This document shows positions 43,335-54,290 of a stretch of DNA of 64,000 nucleotides, one piece after another. The translations under genes were made by a program, and so were the position numbers. Origin of the DNA: Euclidia mi (lineage: Eukaryota > Arthropoda > Insecta > Lepidoptera > Erebidae); contig OX123190.2 in assembly GCA_944739405.2 (NCBI GenBank), forward strand, positions 56,315,805 to 56,379,804. Reading direction: 5' to 3'. The notes below the pieces were generated by a model. That model searched no databases. It had not been told where the DNA came from and saw only the letters and a program-made list of their open reading frames with translations. Each line of letters starts with the position of its first letter. Positions within the stretch are counted from its first letter, which is position 1.

Positions 43335-45844
43335 AACGACTGAGCGCTTTCCAACCGTGGGCATGTATTATAAACGATTGTACTTTCTAATCCCCTCCCT
43401 CCGTTGCTCGACTGATGTGAGTCATTATGACGGTGTGCGAATATATTCAGCAGTGGGGACCCGTTAAAGTTGGTTTGATCGTTCAGTAATGTATGCTTGT
43501 CCCGCTTTAAAATCTCTAATTGTTCCAATACGCACATTCTAATACCCTTTTGACAAGTGTGTATGACGTCAAATGAATGTCCGCTATTTAAGGTATGACC
43601 CGATTCAAGTAAATGTTCGGCAAAATGAGACTTTTCCGGCTGGTTGTTTCTAAACGCCGCTAAATGTTCTTTATATCTCAGCTCAAAACTTCGACCCGTC
43701 TGTCCTATGTACTTATTTTGGCATTGGTCGCATGTTAAGCAGTAAATACCGGACTTTTTGTTCTTGCATACTTTATCTTTACCATTGCAAAGAAATTTTA
43801 ACGTTTTGTATGGTTTATAGGCTGATCTGATACCGTTCCTCCTCAGTATACGCGCCATACGGTCAGTTATGCTTCCAAAATAGGTAAGAACAGCGGTATT
43901 ATTTATAGGTTCTTTTATAGAGGGATATAAAAGTGACTTGGACATTCTAAGTTGTTTTCCTCTAATCATCTTGTCAATTAGGCGTTTACTATACCCGTTG
44001 GATTGCGCTATATGATAAATAATATTTAATTCTCTGTTATATGATTCTATATTCAGTGGTACATTTAATAATCTATGAATCATACTGTGAAATGCTGCCA
44101 TTTTGTGTTGCGATGGATGACAGGACGATGCTGGTATTGTACTATCTGTATACGTCGGTTTACGATAAATTTCAAATGAGTGTGAGGTACCCTCCCTTTT
44201 GATAGTCAAATCTAAGAAGTTTATTGAGCTGTTTTGTTCTATCTCCAATTCGAACTTAATTTTGGGGTGTATACTATTAATTCTTGTAAGAAAACAGTGA
44301 AGCTGACGTTCTGTGCCCTTCCAAGCCAGCAAAATATCGTCCACGAATCTATAATAATATAAGATGTTCAGTTCTTTTACCAAATGCTCGTGTTCGTATT
44401 TATTCATAAAGATATCTGCTAACAACGGACTAAGCGGTGAACCCATGGCCAAACCCTCTTTCTGTAAGTAGTACTCGTTGTTGAATTGAAAATAATTTTG
44501 TTTACTGCATAACTCGGTTAATTTCAAAATATTCTGAATCTGTTCTGGGTGTATTCTATTTCTTCCCAGCAGATTTTTAATTATAACTAAACATTCTTTA
44601 TACGGGACATTTGTAAATAAGCTTTTTACATCCAAAGACACGAGTTTTGTGTTTCTAGGTAGACAGATGTGTTTTATTTTGCTAATCAAATCATAACTAT
44701 TTTTCAGGCTGTATTTTGCGGTGAATGACGTCTTCTCTTTAATCAATCCGTTTAAATATTTCGCTAATTTATAAGCTGGAGCGTTGACATATGAGACGAC
44801 TGGACGGATGGGCACCTGATCTTTATGTATTTTTGGTAAACCATACAACAGCGGACACTGAGGGTTCATCGGTATAAGACTTTTCGCTAAATAGCAGTTT
44901 TGTGGAAAAAGGTAAGTACTTGACTTGATACTGAGTTTTAATTCTGCATGAAATCGTTTGGTAGGATCGTAGGGCAGACGCTGGAAATCTTCGGTGTGTA
45001 TTACATCTTGTACTTTTCTATTATACTGCGATCTAGACATAATTACTACGGTGTTGCCTTTATCCGCCTTATTTACCACCAAATCATTTTGTTGAATTTT
45101 ATTTTGGATGGATTTATATATTTTTAATTCGCAGTTAATGAAATTAGTCGATTTGTATGTTTTTAACTGATGGGCAGCTAAACTCTTGACTATGTTATCT
45201 TTTTTATTTCTGGTAATAGCTATTTCTGCATCCACCGCCAATGTTTCCAAAGAATATTGCGTAACTTTTTGAGGAATACTATACTTTAATCCCTTCTCCA
45301 AAAGTGAGTTCTCTTCACGTGTGAAAATGGTGTTCGAAAGATTCTTTATTCTGGGATGAAATTGATGATTACAAGTGGTGTTGCCAGTATAGTCTGAAGG
45401 TGGTGTTATTCTTCCTATCAGTTCTTGTAACTTCCTACTTTGAATGATGTATTTCTCGTGAGCTACAGTTGACGCTAATTCCCTAGCTTTTTGGTCTAAT
45501 AAATCGAACTCGACATTGTGTAACTTGAATGAAAGTTCTAAGTGCAGTATTTTTAAATGTAGTTTTAAATTATCGCGAACCGTAAACCAACGTCTTGCCT
45601 CTTCACCTAGCCAAATTTTTTGAGCTTTTTGTATCGCTATATTGGCAGCCCGACTGTGCGTATTGGAACGTATAGTAATATAATTTGGAATGACATTGTA
45701 ATATTTACATTTCTGATTGAACCACACGTTTTGACATGCGACCCGGTGTTGCTTCGTAAGTTTGATGTATAATTTCGCCTGTACAGCTATGCTTGCTGAT
45801 TTGATATAGTTGATTGAATCAGGCGTTACTTGGCGGAACTCCAT
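43280..45844 (-). CDS. Penelope-like reverse transcriptase with GIY-YIG endonuclease, unit 1
   Basis: The protein has 854 residues and no internal stop. The N-terminal third is helical and basic. Reverse transcriptase blocks: NKADKGNTVVIMS (258-270), LLYGLPKIHK (332-341), PIRPVVS (345-351), VSLDVKSLFTNVP with catalytic Asp 405, GLAMGSPLSPLLADIFM (464-480) and YRFVDDILLAW with Asp 502-503. After a cysteine cluster (686, 693, 702, 705, 708) comes a GIY-YIG nuclease: SGIYCLTC (698-705), KYIGQTGRSFELRYKEHL (711-728) and a glutamate near 744. This is the Penelope-type fusion, used to nick DNA and copy RNA. The last 15 codons coincide with a ribozyme-like motif. Unit 1 differs from the others by Leu instead of Pro at 492. 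The start is the first ATG after the upstream unit's stop. Confidence 0.95.
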   Translation of the reverse strand: MEFRQVTPDSINYIKSASIAVQAKLYIKLTKQHRVACQNVWFNQKCKYYNVIPNYITIRSNTHSRAANIAIQKAQKIWLGEEARRWFTVRDNLKLHLKILHLELSFKLHNVEFDLLDQKARELASTVAHEKYIIQSRKLQELIGRITPPSDYTGNTTCNHQFHPRIKNLSNTIFTREENSLLEKGLKYSIPQKVTQYSLETLAVDAEIAITRNKKDNIVKSLAAHQLKTYKSTNFINCELKIYKSIQNKIQQNDLVVNKADKGNTVVIMSRSQYNRKVQDVIHTEDFQRLPYDPTKRFHAELKLSIKSSTYLFPQNCYLAKSLIPMNPQCPLLYGLPKIHKDQVPIRPVVSYVNAPAYKLAKYLNGLIKEKTSFTAKYSLKNSYDLISKIKHICLPRNTKLVSLDVKSLFTNVPYKECLVIIKNLLGRNRIHPEQIQNILKLTELCSKQNYFQFNNEYYLQKEGLAMGSPLSPLLADIFMNKYEHEHLVKELNILYYYRFVDDILLAWKGTERQLHCFLTRINSIHPKIKFELEIEQNSSINFLDLTIKREGTSHSFEIYRKPTYTDSTIPASSCHPSQHKMAAFHSMIHRLLNVPLNIESYNRELNIIYHIAQSNGYSKRLIDKMIRGKQLRMSKSLLYPSIKEPINNTAVLTYFGSITDRMARILRRNGIRSAYKPYKTLKFLCNGKDKVCKNKKSGIYCLTCDQCQNKYIGQTGRSFELRYKEHLAAFRNNQPEKSHFAEHLLESGHTLNSGHSFDVIHTCQKGIRMCVLEQLEILKRDKHTLLNDQTNFNGSPLLNIFAHRHNDSHQSSNGGRGLESTIVYNTCPRLESAQSLPIVPEDASCRGETRVEE

Positions 45845-46013
45845 TGTAACCTAATGGAAGGAAAGAGGAACCCACCACGCACCCTCGAATTGACCACCCC
45901 AACTATTGCAATAGAAAAAGGTTGACAATATCGAACTCCTCTAAAAGGATAAGGGATATAGGAATGGTATGGGTTCCAGGAAGATACCTGACTTGCAGTA
46001 TCCCGCTGTATGC

Positions 46014-46073
46014 GCCGACTATTCTTCGACACGTGTTTCGCCTCTGCACGAGGCATCCTCAGGAACGATGGGC
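46014..46073 (-). ncRNA. Hammerhead-ribozyme-like motif, unit 2
   Basis: Identical in sequence to the motif of unit 1. The predicted cut lies 2739 bases upstream of the unit 1 cut, so cutting both would release a unit-length RNA. Confidence 0.75.
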
Positions 46074-48583
46074 AACGACTGAGCGCTTTCCAACCGTGGG
46101 CATGTATTATAAACGATTGTACTTTCTAATCCCCTCCCTCCGTTGCTCGACTGATGTGAGTCATTATGACGGTGTGCGAATATATTCAGCAGTGGGGACC
46201 CGTTAAAGTTGGTTTGATCGTTCAGTAATGTATGCTTGTCCCGCTTTAAAATCTCTAATTGTTCCAATACGCACATTCTAATACCCTTTTGACAAGTGTG
46301 TATGACGTCAAATGAATGTCCGCTATTTAAGGTATGACCCGATTCAAGTAAATGTTCGGCAAAATGAGACTTTTCCGGCTGGTTGTTTCTAAACGCCGCT
46401 AAATGTTCTTTATATCTCAGCTCAAAACTTCGACCCGTCTGTCCTATGTACTTATTTTGGCATTGGTCGCATGTTAAGCAGTAAATACCGGACTTTTTGT
46501 TCTTGCATACTTTATCTTTACCATTGCAAAGAAATTTTAACGTTTTGTATGGTTTATAGGCTGATCTGATACCGTTCCTCCTCAGTATACGCGCCATACG
46601 GTCAGTTATGCTTCCAAAATAGGTAAGAACAGCGGTATTATTTATAGGTTCTTTTATAGAGGGATATAAAAGTGACTTGGACATTCTAAGTTGTTTTCCT
46701 CTAATCATCTTGTCAATTAGGCGTTTACTATACCCGTTGGATTGCGCTATATGATAAATAATATTTAATTCTCTGTTATATGATTCTATATTCAGTGGTA
46801 CATTTAATAATCTATGAATCATACTGTGAAATGCTGCCATTTTGTGTTGCGATGGATGACAGGACGATGCTGGTATTGTACTATCTGTATACGTCGGTTT
46901 ACGATAAATTTCAAATGAGTGTGAGGTACCCTCCCTTTTGATAGTCAAATCTAAGAAGTTTATTGAGCTGTTTTGTTCTATCTCCAATTCGAACTTAATT
47001 TTGGGGTGTATACTATTAATTCTTGTAAGAAAACAGTGAAGCTGACGTTCTGTGCCCTTCCAAGCCAGCAAAATATCGTCCACGAATCTATAATAATATA
47101 AGATGTTCGGTTCTTTTACCAAATGCTCGTGTTCGTATTTATTCATAAAGATATCTGCTAACAACGGACTAAGCGGTGAACCCATGGCCAAACCCTCTTT
47201 CTGTAAGTAGTACTCGTTGTTGAATTGAAAATAATTTTGTTTACTGCATAACTCGGTTAATTTCAAAATATTCTGAATCTGTTCTGGGTGTATTCTATTT
47301 CTTCCCAGCAGATTTTTAATTATAACTAAACATTCTTTATACGGGACATTTGTAAATAAGCTTTTTACATCCAAAGACACGAGTTTTGTGTTTCTAGGTA
47401 GACAGATGTGTTTTATTTTGCTAATCAAATCATAACTATTTTTCAGGCTGTATTTTGCGGTGAATGACGTCTTCTCTTTAATCAATCCGTTTAAATATTT
47501 CGCTAATTTATAAGCTGGAGCGTTGACATATGAGACGACTGGACGGATGGGCACCTGATCTTTATGTATTTTTGGTAAACCATACAACAGCGGACACTGA
47601 GGGTTCATCGGTATAAGACTTTTCGCTAAATAGCAGTTTTGTGGAAAAAGGTAAGTACTTGACTTGATACTGAGTTTTAATTCTGCATGAAATCGTTTGG
47701 TAGGATCGTAGGGCAGACGCTGGAAATCTTCGGTGTGTATTACATCTTGTACTTTTCTATTATACTGCGATCTAGACATAATTACTACGGTGTTGCCTTT
47801 ATCCGCCTTATTTACCACCAAATCATTTTGTTGAATTTTATTTTGGATGGATTTATATATTTTTAATTCGCAGTTAATGAAATTAGTCGATTTGTATGTT
47901 TTTAACTGATGGGCAGCTAAACTCTTGACTATGTTATCTTTTTTATTTCTGGTAATAGCTATTTCTGCATCCACCGCCAATGTTTCCAAAGAATATTGCG
48001 TAACTTTTTGAGGAATACTATACTTTAATCCCTTCTCCAAAAGTGAGTTCTCTTCACGTGTGAAAATGGTGTTCGAAAGATTCTTTATTCTGGGATGAAA
48101 TTGATGATTACAAGTGGTGTTGCCAGTATAGTCTGAAGGTGGTGTTATTCTTCCTATCAGTTCTTGTAACTTCCTACTTTGAATGATGTATTTCTCGTGA
48201 GCTACAGTTGACGCTAATTCCCTAGCTTTTTGGTCTAATAAATCGAACTCGACATTGTGTAACTTGAATGAAAGTTCTAAGTGCAGTATTTTTAAATGTA
48301 GTTTTAAATTATCGCGAACCGTAAACCAACGTCTTGCCTCTTCACCTAGCCAAATTTTTTGAGCTTTTTGTATCGCTATATTGGCAGCCCGACTGTGCGT
48401 ATTGGAACGTATAGTAATATAATTTGGAATGACATTGTAATATTTACATTTCTGATTGAACCACACGTTTTGACATGCGACCCGGTGTTGCTTCGTAAGT
48501 TTGATGTATAATTTCGCCTGTACAGCTATGCTTGCTGATTTGATATAGTTGATTGAATCAGGCGTTACTTGGCGGAACTCCAT
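46019..48583 (-). CDS. Penelope-like RT/GIY-YIG protein, unit 2
   Basis: Full 854-residue frame with all catalytic motifs as in unit 1. It has Pro at 492, Ser at 757 and Ser at 813. The spacer to the next start (45844) is 174 bp. Confidence 0.95.
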   Translation of the reverse strand: MEFRQVTPDSINYIKSASIAVQAKLYIKLTKQHRVACQNVWFNQKCKYYNVIPNYITIRSNTHSRAANIAIQKAQKIWLGEEARRWFTVRDNLKLHLKILHLELSFKLHNVEFDLLDQKARELASTVAHEKYIIQSRKLQELIGRITPPSDYTGNTTCNHQFHPRIKNLSNTIFTREENSLLEKGLKYSIPQKVTQYSLETLAVDAEIAITRNKKDNIVKSLAAHQLKTYKSTNFINCELKIYKSIQNKIQQNDLVVNKADKGNTVVIMSRSQYNRKVQDVIHTEDFQRLPYDPTKRFHAELKLSIKSSTYLFPQNCYLAKSLIPMNPQCPLLYGLPKIHKDQVPIRPVVSYVNAPAYKLAKYLNGLIKEKTSFTAKYSLKNSYDLISKIKHICLPRNTKLVSLDVKSLFTNVPYKECLVIIKNLLGRNRIHPEQIQNILKLTELCSKQNYFQFNNEYYLQKEGLAMGSPLSPLLADIFMNKYEHEHLVKEPNILYYYRFVDDILLAWKGTERQLHCFLTRINSIHPKIKFELEIEQNSSINFLDLTIKREGTSHSFEIYRKPTYTDSTIPASSCHPSQHKMAAFHSMIHRLLNVPLNIESYNRELNIIYHIAQSNGYSKRLIDKMIRGKQLRMSKSLLYPSIKEPINNTAVLTYFGSITDRMARILRRNGIRSAYKPYKTLKFLCNGKDKVCKNKKSGIYCLTCDQCQNKYIGQTGRSFELRYKEHLAAFRNNQPEKSHFAEHLLESGHTLNSGHSFDVIHTCQKGIRMCVLEQLEILKRDKHTLLNDQTNFNGSPLLNIFAHRHNDSHQSSNGGRGLESTIVYNTCPRLESAQSLPIVPEDASCRGETRVEE

Positions 48584-48752
48584 TGTAACCTAATGGAAGG
48601 AAAGAGGAACCCACCACGCACCCTCGAATTGACCACCCCAACTATTGCAATAGAAAAAGGTTGACAATATCGAACTCCTCTAAAAGGATAAGGGATATAG
48701 GAATGGTATGGGTTCCAGGAAGATACCTGACTTGCAGTATCCCGCTGTATGC

Positions 48753-48812
48753 GCCGACTATTCTTCGACACGTGTTTCGCCTCTGCACGAGGCATCCTCA
48801 GGAACGATGGGC
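48753..48812 (-). ncRNA. Hammerhead-ribozyme-like motif, unit 3
   Basis: Identical core, stems II and III, and stem I to unit 1. Confidence 0.75.
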
Positions 48813-51322
48813 AACGACTGAGCGCTTTCCAACCGTGGGCATGTATTATAAACGATTGTACTTTCTAATCCCCTCCCTCCGTTGCTCGACTGATGTGAGT
48901 CATTATGACGGTGTGCGAATATATTCAGCAGTGGGGACCCGTTAAAGTTGGTTTGATCGTTCAGTAATGTATGCTTGTCCCGCTTTAAAATCTCTAATTG
49001 TTCCAATACGCACATTCTAATACCCTTTTGACAAGTGTGTATGACGTCAAATGAATGTCCGCTATTTAAGGTATGACCCGATTCAAGTAAATGTTCGGCA
49101 AAATGAGACTTTTCCGGCTGGTTGTTTCTAAACGCCGCTAAATGTTCTTTATATCTCAGCTCAAAACTTCGACCCGTCTGTCCTATGTACTTATTTTGGC
49201 ATTGGTCGCATGTTAAGCAGTAAATACCGGACTTTTTGTTCTTGCATACTTTATCTTTACCATTGCAAAGAAATTTTAACGTTTTGTATGGTTTATAGGC
49301 TGATCTGATACCGTTCCTCCTCAGTATACGCGCCATACGGTCAGTTATGCTTCCAAAATAGGTAAGAACAGCGGTATTATTTATAGGTTCTTTTATAGAG
49401 GGATATAAAAGTGACTTGGACATTCTAAGTTGTTTTCCTCTAATCATCTTGTCAATTAGGCGTTTACTATACCCGTTGGATTGCGCTATATGATAAATAA
49501 TATTTAATTCTCTGTTATATGATTCTATATTCAGTGGTACATTTAATAATCTATGAATCATACTGTGAAATGCTGCCATTTTGTGTTGCGATGGATGACA
49601 GGACGATGCTGGTATTGTACTATCTGTATACGTCGGTTTACGATAAATTTCAAATGAGTGTGAGGTACCCTCCCTTTTGATAGTCAAATCTAAGAAGTTT
49701 ATTGAGCTGTTTTGTTCTATCTCCAATTCGAACTTAATTTTGGGGTGTATACTATTAATTCTTGTAAGAAAACAGTGAAGCTGACGTTCTGTGCCCTTCC
49801 AAGCCAGCAAAATATCGTCCACGAATCTATAATAATATAAGATGTTCGGTTCTTTTACCAAATGCTCGTGTTCGTATTTATTCATAAAGATATCTGCTAA
49901 CAACGGACTAAGCGGTGAACCCATGGCCAAACCCTCTTTCTGTAAGTAGTACTCGTTGTTGAATTGAAAATAATTTTGTTTACTGCATAACTCGGTTAAT
50001 TTCAAAATATTCTGAATCTGTTCTGGGTGTATTCTATTTCTTCCCAGCAGATTTTTAATTATAACTAAACATTCTTTATACGGGACATTTGTAAATAAGC
50101 TTTTTACATCCAAAGACACGAGTTTTGTGTTTCTAGGTAGACAGATGTGTTTTATTTTGCTAATCAAATCATAACTATTTTTCAGGCTGTATTTTGCGGT
50201 GAATGACGTCTTCTCTTTAATCAATCCGTTTAAATATTTCGCTAATTTATAAGCTGGAGCGTTGACATATGAGACGACTGGACGGATGGGCACCTGATCT
50301 TTATGTATTTTTGGTAAACCATACAACAGCGGACACTGAGGGTTCATCGGTATAAGACTTTTCGCTAAATAGCAGTTTTGTGGAAAAAGGTAAGTACTTG
50401 ACTTGATACTGAGTTTTAATTCTGCATGAAATCGTTTGGTAGGATCGTAGGGCAGACGCTGGAAATCTTCGGTGTGTATTACATCTTGTACTTTTCTATT
50501 ATACTGCGATCTAGACATAATTACTACGGTGTTGCCTTTATCCGCCTTATTTACCACCAAATCATTTTGTTGAATTTTATTTTGGATGGATTTATATATT
50601 TTTAATTCGCAGTTAATGAAATTAGTCGATTTGTATGTTTTTAACTGATGGGCAGCTAAACTCTTGACTATGTTATCTTTTTTATTTCTGGTAATAGCTA
50701 TTTCTGCATCCACCGCCAATGTTTCCAAAGAATATTGCGTAACTTTTTGAGGAATACTATACTTTAATCCCTTCTCCAAAAGTGAGTTCTCTTCACGTGT
50801 GAAAATGGTGTTCGAAAGATTCTTTATTCTGGGATGAAATTGATGATTACAAGTGGTGTTGCCAGTATAGTCTGAAGGTGGTGTTATTCTTCCTATCAGT
50901 TCTTGTAACTTCCTACTTTGAATGATGTATTTCTCGTGAGCTACAGTTGACGCTAATTCCCTAGCTTTTTGGTCTAATAAATCGAACTCGACATTGTGTA
51001 ACTTGAATGAAAGTTCTAAGTGCAGTATTTTTAAATGTAGTTTTAAATTATCGCGAACCGTAAACCAACGTCTTGCCTCTTCACCTAGCCAAATTTTTTG
51101 AGCTTTTTGTATCGCTATATTGGCAGCCCGACTGTGCGTATTGGAACGTATAGTAATATAATTTGGAATGACATTGTAATATTTACATTTCTGATTGAAC
51201 CACACGTTTTGACATGCGACCCGGTGTTGCTTCGTAAGTTTGATGTATAATTTCGCCTGTACAGCTATGCTTGCTGATTTGATATAGTTGATTGAATCAG
51301 GCGTTACTTGGCGGAACTCCAT
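48758..51322 (-). CDS. Penelope-like RT/GIY-YIG protein, unit 3
   Basis: Full 854-residue frame. The protein matches unit 2 at every position compared (Pro 492, Ser 757, Ser 813). All catalytic residues are present. Confidence 0.95.
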   Translation of the reverse strand: MEFRQVTPDSINYIKSASIAVQAKLYIKLTKQHRVACQNVWFNQKCKYYNVIPNYITIRSNTHSRAANIAIQKAQKIWLGEEARRWFTVRDNLKLHLKILHLELSFKLHNVEFDLLDQKARELASTVAHEKYIIQSRKLQELIGRITPPSDYTGNTTCNHQFHPRIKNLSNTIFTREENSLLEKGLKYSIPQKVTQYSLETLAVDAEIAITRNKKDNIVKSLAAHQLKTYKSTNFINCELKIYKSIQNKIQQNDLVVNKADKGNTVVIMSRSQYNRKVQDVIHTEDFQRLPYDPTKRFHAELKLSIKSSTYLFPQNCYLAKSLIPMNPQCPLLYGLPKIHKDQVPIRPVVSYVNAPAYKLAKYLNGLIKEKTSFTAKYSLKNSYDLISKIKHICLPRNTKLVSLDVKSLFTNVPYKECLVIIKNLLGRNRIHPEQIQNILKLTELCSKQNYFQFNNEYYLQKEGLAMGSPLSPLLADIFMNKYEHEHLVKEPNILYYYRFVDDILLAWKGTERQLHCFLTRINSIHPKIKFELEIEQNSSINFLDLTIKREGTSHSFEIYRKPTYTDSTIPASSCHPSQHKMAAFHSMIHRLLNVPLNIESYNRELNIIYHIAQSNGYSKRLIDKMIRGKQLRMSKSLLYPSIKEPINNTAVLTYFGSITDRMARILRRNGIRSAYKPYKTLKFLCNGKDKVCKNKKSGIYCLTCDQCQNKYIGQTGRSFELRYKEHLAAFRNNQPEKSHFAEHLLESGHTLNSGHSFDVIHTCQKGIRMCVLEQLEILKRDKHTLLNDQTNFNGSPLLNIFAHRHNDSHQSSNGGRGLESTIVYNTCPRLESAQSLPIVPEDASCRGETRVEE

Positions 51323-51491
51323 TGTAACCTAATGGAAGGAAAGAGGAACCCACCACGCACCCTCGAATTGACCACCCCAACTATTGCAATAGAAAAAGGT
51401 TGACAATATCGAACTCCTCTAAAAGGATAAGGGATATAGGAATGGTATGGGTTCCAGGAAGATACCTGACTTGCAGTATCCCGCTGTATGC

Positions 51492-51551
51492 GCCGACTAT
51501 TCTTCGACACGTGTTTCGCCTCTGCACGAGGCATCCTCAGGAACGATGGGC
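51492..51551 (-). ncRNA. Hammerhead-ribozyme-like motif, unit 4
   Basis: Identical motif. The nearest changes in this unit (near 51624 and 51791) lie outside it. Confidence 0.75.
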
Positions 51552-54061
51552 AACGACTGAGCGCTTTCCAACCGTGGGCATGTATTATAAACGATTGTAC
51601 TTTCTAATCCCCTCCCTCCGTTGATCGACTGATGTGAGTCATTATGACGGTGTGCGAATATATTCAGCAGTGGGGACCCGTTAAAGTTGGTTTGATCGTT
51701 CAGTAATGTATGCTTGTCCCGCTTTAAAATCTCTAATTGTTCCAATACGCACATTCTAATACCCTTTTGACAAGTGTGTATGACGTCAAATAAATGTCCG
51801 CTATTTAAGGTATGACCCGATTCAAGTAAATGTTCGGCAAAATGAGACTTTTCCGGCTGGTTGTTTCTAAACGCCGCTAAATGTTCTTTATATCTCAGCT
51901 CAAAACTTCGACCCGTCTGTCCTATGTACTTATTTTGGCATTGGTCGCATGTTAAGCAGTAAATACCGGACTTTTTGTTCTTGCATACTTTATCTTTACC
52001 ATTGCAAAGAAATTTTAACGTTTTGTATGGTTTATAGGCTGATCTGATACCGTTCCTCCTCAGTATACGCGCCATACGGTCAGTTATGCTTCCAAAATAG
52101 GTAAGAACAGCGGTATTATTTATAGGTTCTTTTATAGAGGGATATAAAAGTGACTTGGACATTCTAAGTTGTTTTCCTCTAATCATCTTGTCAATTAGGC
52201 GTTTACTATACCCGTTGGATTGCGCTATATGATAAATAATATTTAATTCTCTGTTATATGATTCTATATTCAGTGGTACATTTAATAATCTATGAATCAT
52301 ACTGTGAAATGCTGCCATTTTGTGTTGCGATGGATGACAGGACGATGCTGGTATTGTACTATCTGTATACGTCGGTTTACGATAAATTTCAAATGAGTGT
52401 GAGGTACCCTCCCTTTTGATAGTCAAATCTAAGAAGTTTATTGAGCTGTTTTGTTCTATCTCCAATTCGAACTTAATTTTGGGGTGTATACTATTAATTC
52501 TTGTAAGAAAACAGTGAAGCTGACGTTCTGTGCCCTTCCAAGCCAGCAAAATATCGTCCACGAATCTATAATAATATAAGATGTTCGGTTCTTTTACCAA
52601 ATGCTCGTGTTCGTATTTATTCATAAAGATATCTGCTAACAACGGACTAAGCGGTGAACCCATGGCCAAACCCTCTTTCTGTAAGTAGTACTCGTTGTTG
52701 AATTGAAAATAATTTTGTTTACTGCATAACTCGGTTAATTTCAAAATATTCTGAATCTGTTCTGGGTGTATTCTATTTCTTCCCAGCAGATTTTTAATTA
52801 TAACTAAACATTCTTTATACGGGACATTTGTAAATAAGCTTTTTACATCCAAAGACACGAGTTTTGTGTTTCTAGGTAGACATATGTGTTTTATTTTGCT
52901 AATCAAATCATAACTATTTTTCAGGCTGTATTTTGCGGTGAATGACGTCTTCTCTTTAATCAATCCGTTTAAATATTTCGCTAATTTATAAGCTGGAGCG
53001 TTGACATATGAGACGACTGGACGGATGGGCACCTGATCTTTATGTATTTTTGGTAAACCATACAACAGCGGACACTGAGGGTTCATCGGTATAAGACTTT
53101 TCGCTAAATAGCAGTTTTGTGGAAAAAGGTAAGTACTTGACTTGATACTGAGTTTTAATTCTGCATGAAATCGTTTGGTAGGATCGTAGGGCAGACGCTG
53201 GAAATCTTCGGTGTGTATTACATCTTGTACTTTTCTATTATACTGCGATCTAGACATAATTACTACGGTGTTGCCTTTATCCGCCTTATTTACCACCAAA
53301 TCATTTTGTTGAATTTTATTTTGGATGGATTTATATATTTTTAATTCGCAGTTAATGAAATTAGTCGATTTGTATGTTTTTAACTGATGGGCAGCTAAAC
53401 TCTTGACTATGTTATCTTTTTTATTTCTGGTAATAGCTATTTCTGCATCCACCGCCAATGTTTCCAAAGAATATTGCGTAACTTTTTGAGGAATACTATA
53501 CTTTAATCCCTTCTCCAAAAGTGAGTTCTCTTCACGTGTGAAAATGGTGTTCGAAAGATTCTTTATTCTGGGATGAAATTGATGATTACAAGTGGTGTTG
53601 CCAGTATAGTCTGAAGGTGGTGTTATTCTTCCTATCAGTTCTTGTAACTTCCTACTTTGAATGATGTATTTCTCGTGAGCTACAGTTGACGCTAATTCCC
53701 TAGCTTTTTGGTCTAATAAATCGAACTCGACATTGTGTAACTTGAATGAAAGTTCTAAGTGCAGTATTTTTAAATGTAGTTTTAAATTATCGCGAACCGT
53801 AAACCAACGTCTTGCCTCTTCACCTAGCCAAATTTTTTGAGCTTTTTGTATCGCTATATTGGCAGCCCGACTGTGCGTATTGGAACGTATAGTAATATAA
53901 TTTGGAATGACATTGTAATATTTACATTTCTGATTGAACCACACGTTTTGACATGCGACCCGGTGTTGCTTCGTAAGTTTGATGTATAATTTCGCCTGTA
54001 CAGCTATGCTTGCTGATTTGATATAGTTGATTGAATCAGGCGTTACTTGGCGGAACTCCAT
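51497..54061 (-). CDS. Penelope-like RT/GIY-YIG protein, unit 4
   Basis: Full 854-residue frame, with Leu at 757 (shared with the truncated unit 6) and Ile at 813 (unique). One silent change lies near 52883. All catalytic residues are present. Confidence 0.95.
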   Translation of the reverse strand: MEFRQVTPDSINYIKSASIAVQAKLYIKLTKQHRVACQNVWFNQKCKYYNVIPNYITIRSNTHSRAANIAIQKAQKIWLGEEARRWFTVRDNLKLHLKILHLELSFKLHNVEFDLLDQKARELASTVAHEKYIIQSRKLQELIGRITPPSDYTGNTTCNHQFHPRIKNLSNTIFTREENSLLEKGLKYSIPQKVTQYSLETLAVDAEIAITRNKKDNIVKSLAAHQLKTYKSTNFINCELKIYKSIQNKIQQNDLVVNKADKGNTVVIMSRSQYNRKVQDVIHTEDFQRLPYDPTKRFHAELKLSIKSSTYLFPQNCYLAKSLIPMNPQCPLLYGLPKIHKDQVPIRPVVSYVNAPAYKLAKYLNGLIKEKTSFTAKYSLKNSYDLISKIKHICLPRNTKLVSLDVKSLFTNVPYKECLVIIKNLLGRNRIHPEQIQNILKLTELCSKQNYFQFNNEYYLQKEGLAMGSPLSPLLADIFMNKYEHEHLVKEPNILYYYRFVDDILLAWKGTERQLHCFLTRINSIHPKIKFELEIEQNSSINFLDLTIKREGTSHSFEIYRKPTYTDSTIPASSCHPSQHKMAAFHSMIHRLLNVPLNIESYNRELNIIYHIAQSNGYSKRLIDKMIRGKQLRMSKSLLYPSIKEPINNTAVLTYFGSITDRMARILRRNGIRSAYKPYKTLKFLCNGKDKVCKNKKSGIYCLTCDQCQNKYIGQTGRSFELRYKEHLAAFRNNQPEKSHFAEHLLESGHTLNSGHLFDVIHTCQKGIRMCVLEQLEILKRDKHTLLNDQTNFNGSPLLNIFAHRHNDSHQSINGGRGLESTIVYNTCPRLESAQSLPIVPEDASCRGETRVEE

Positions 54062-54230
54062 TGTAACCTAATGGAAGGAAAGAGGAACCCACCACGCACC
54101 CTCGAATTGACCACCCCAACTATTGCAATAGAAAAAGGTTGACAATATCGAACTCCTCTAAAAGGATAAGGGATATAGGAATGGTATGGGTTCCAGGAAG
54201 ATACCTGACTTGCAGTATCCCGCTGTATGC

Positions 54231-54290
54231 GCCGACTATTCTTCGACACGTGTTTCGCCTCTGCACGAGGCATCCTCAGGAACGATGGGC
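54231..54290 (-). ncRNA. Hammerhead-ribozyme-like motif, unit 5
   Basis: Identical motif to unit 1. Confidence 0.75.
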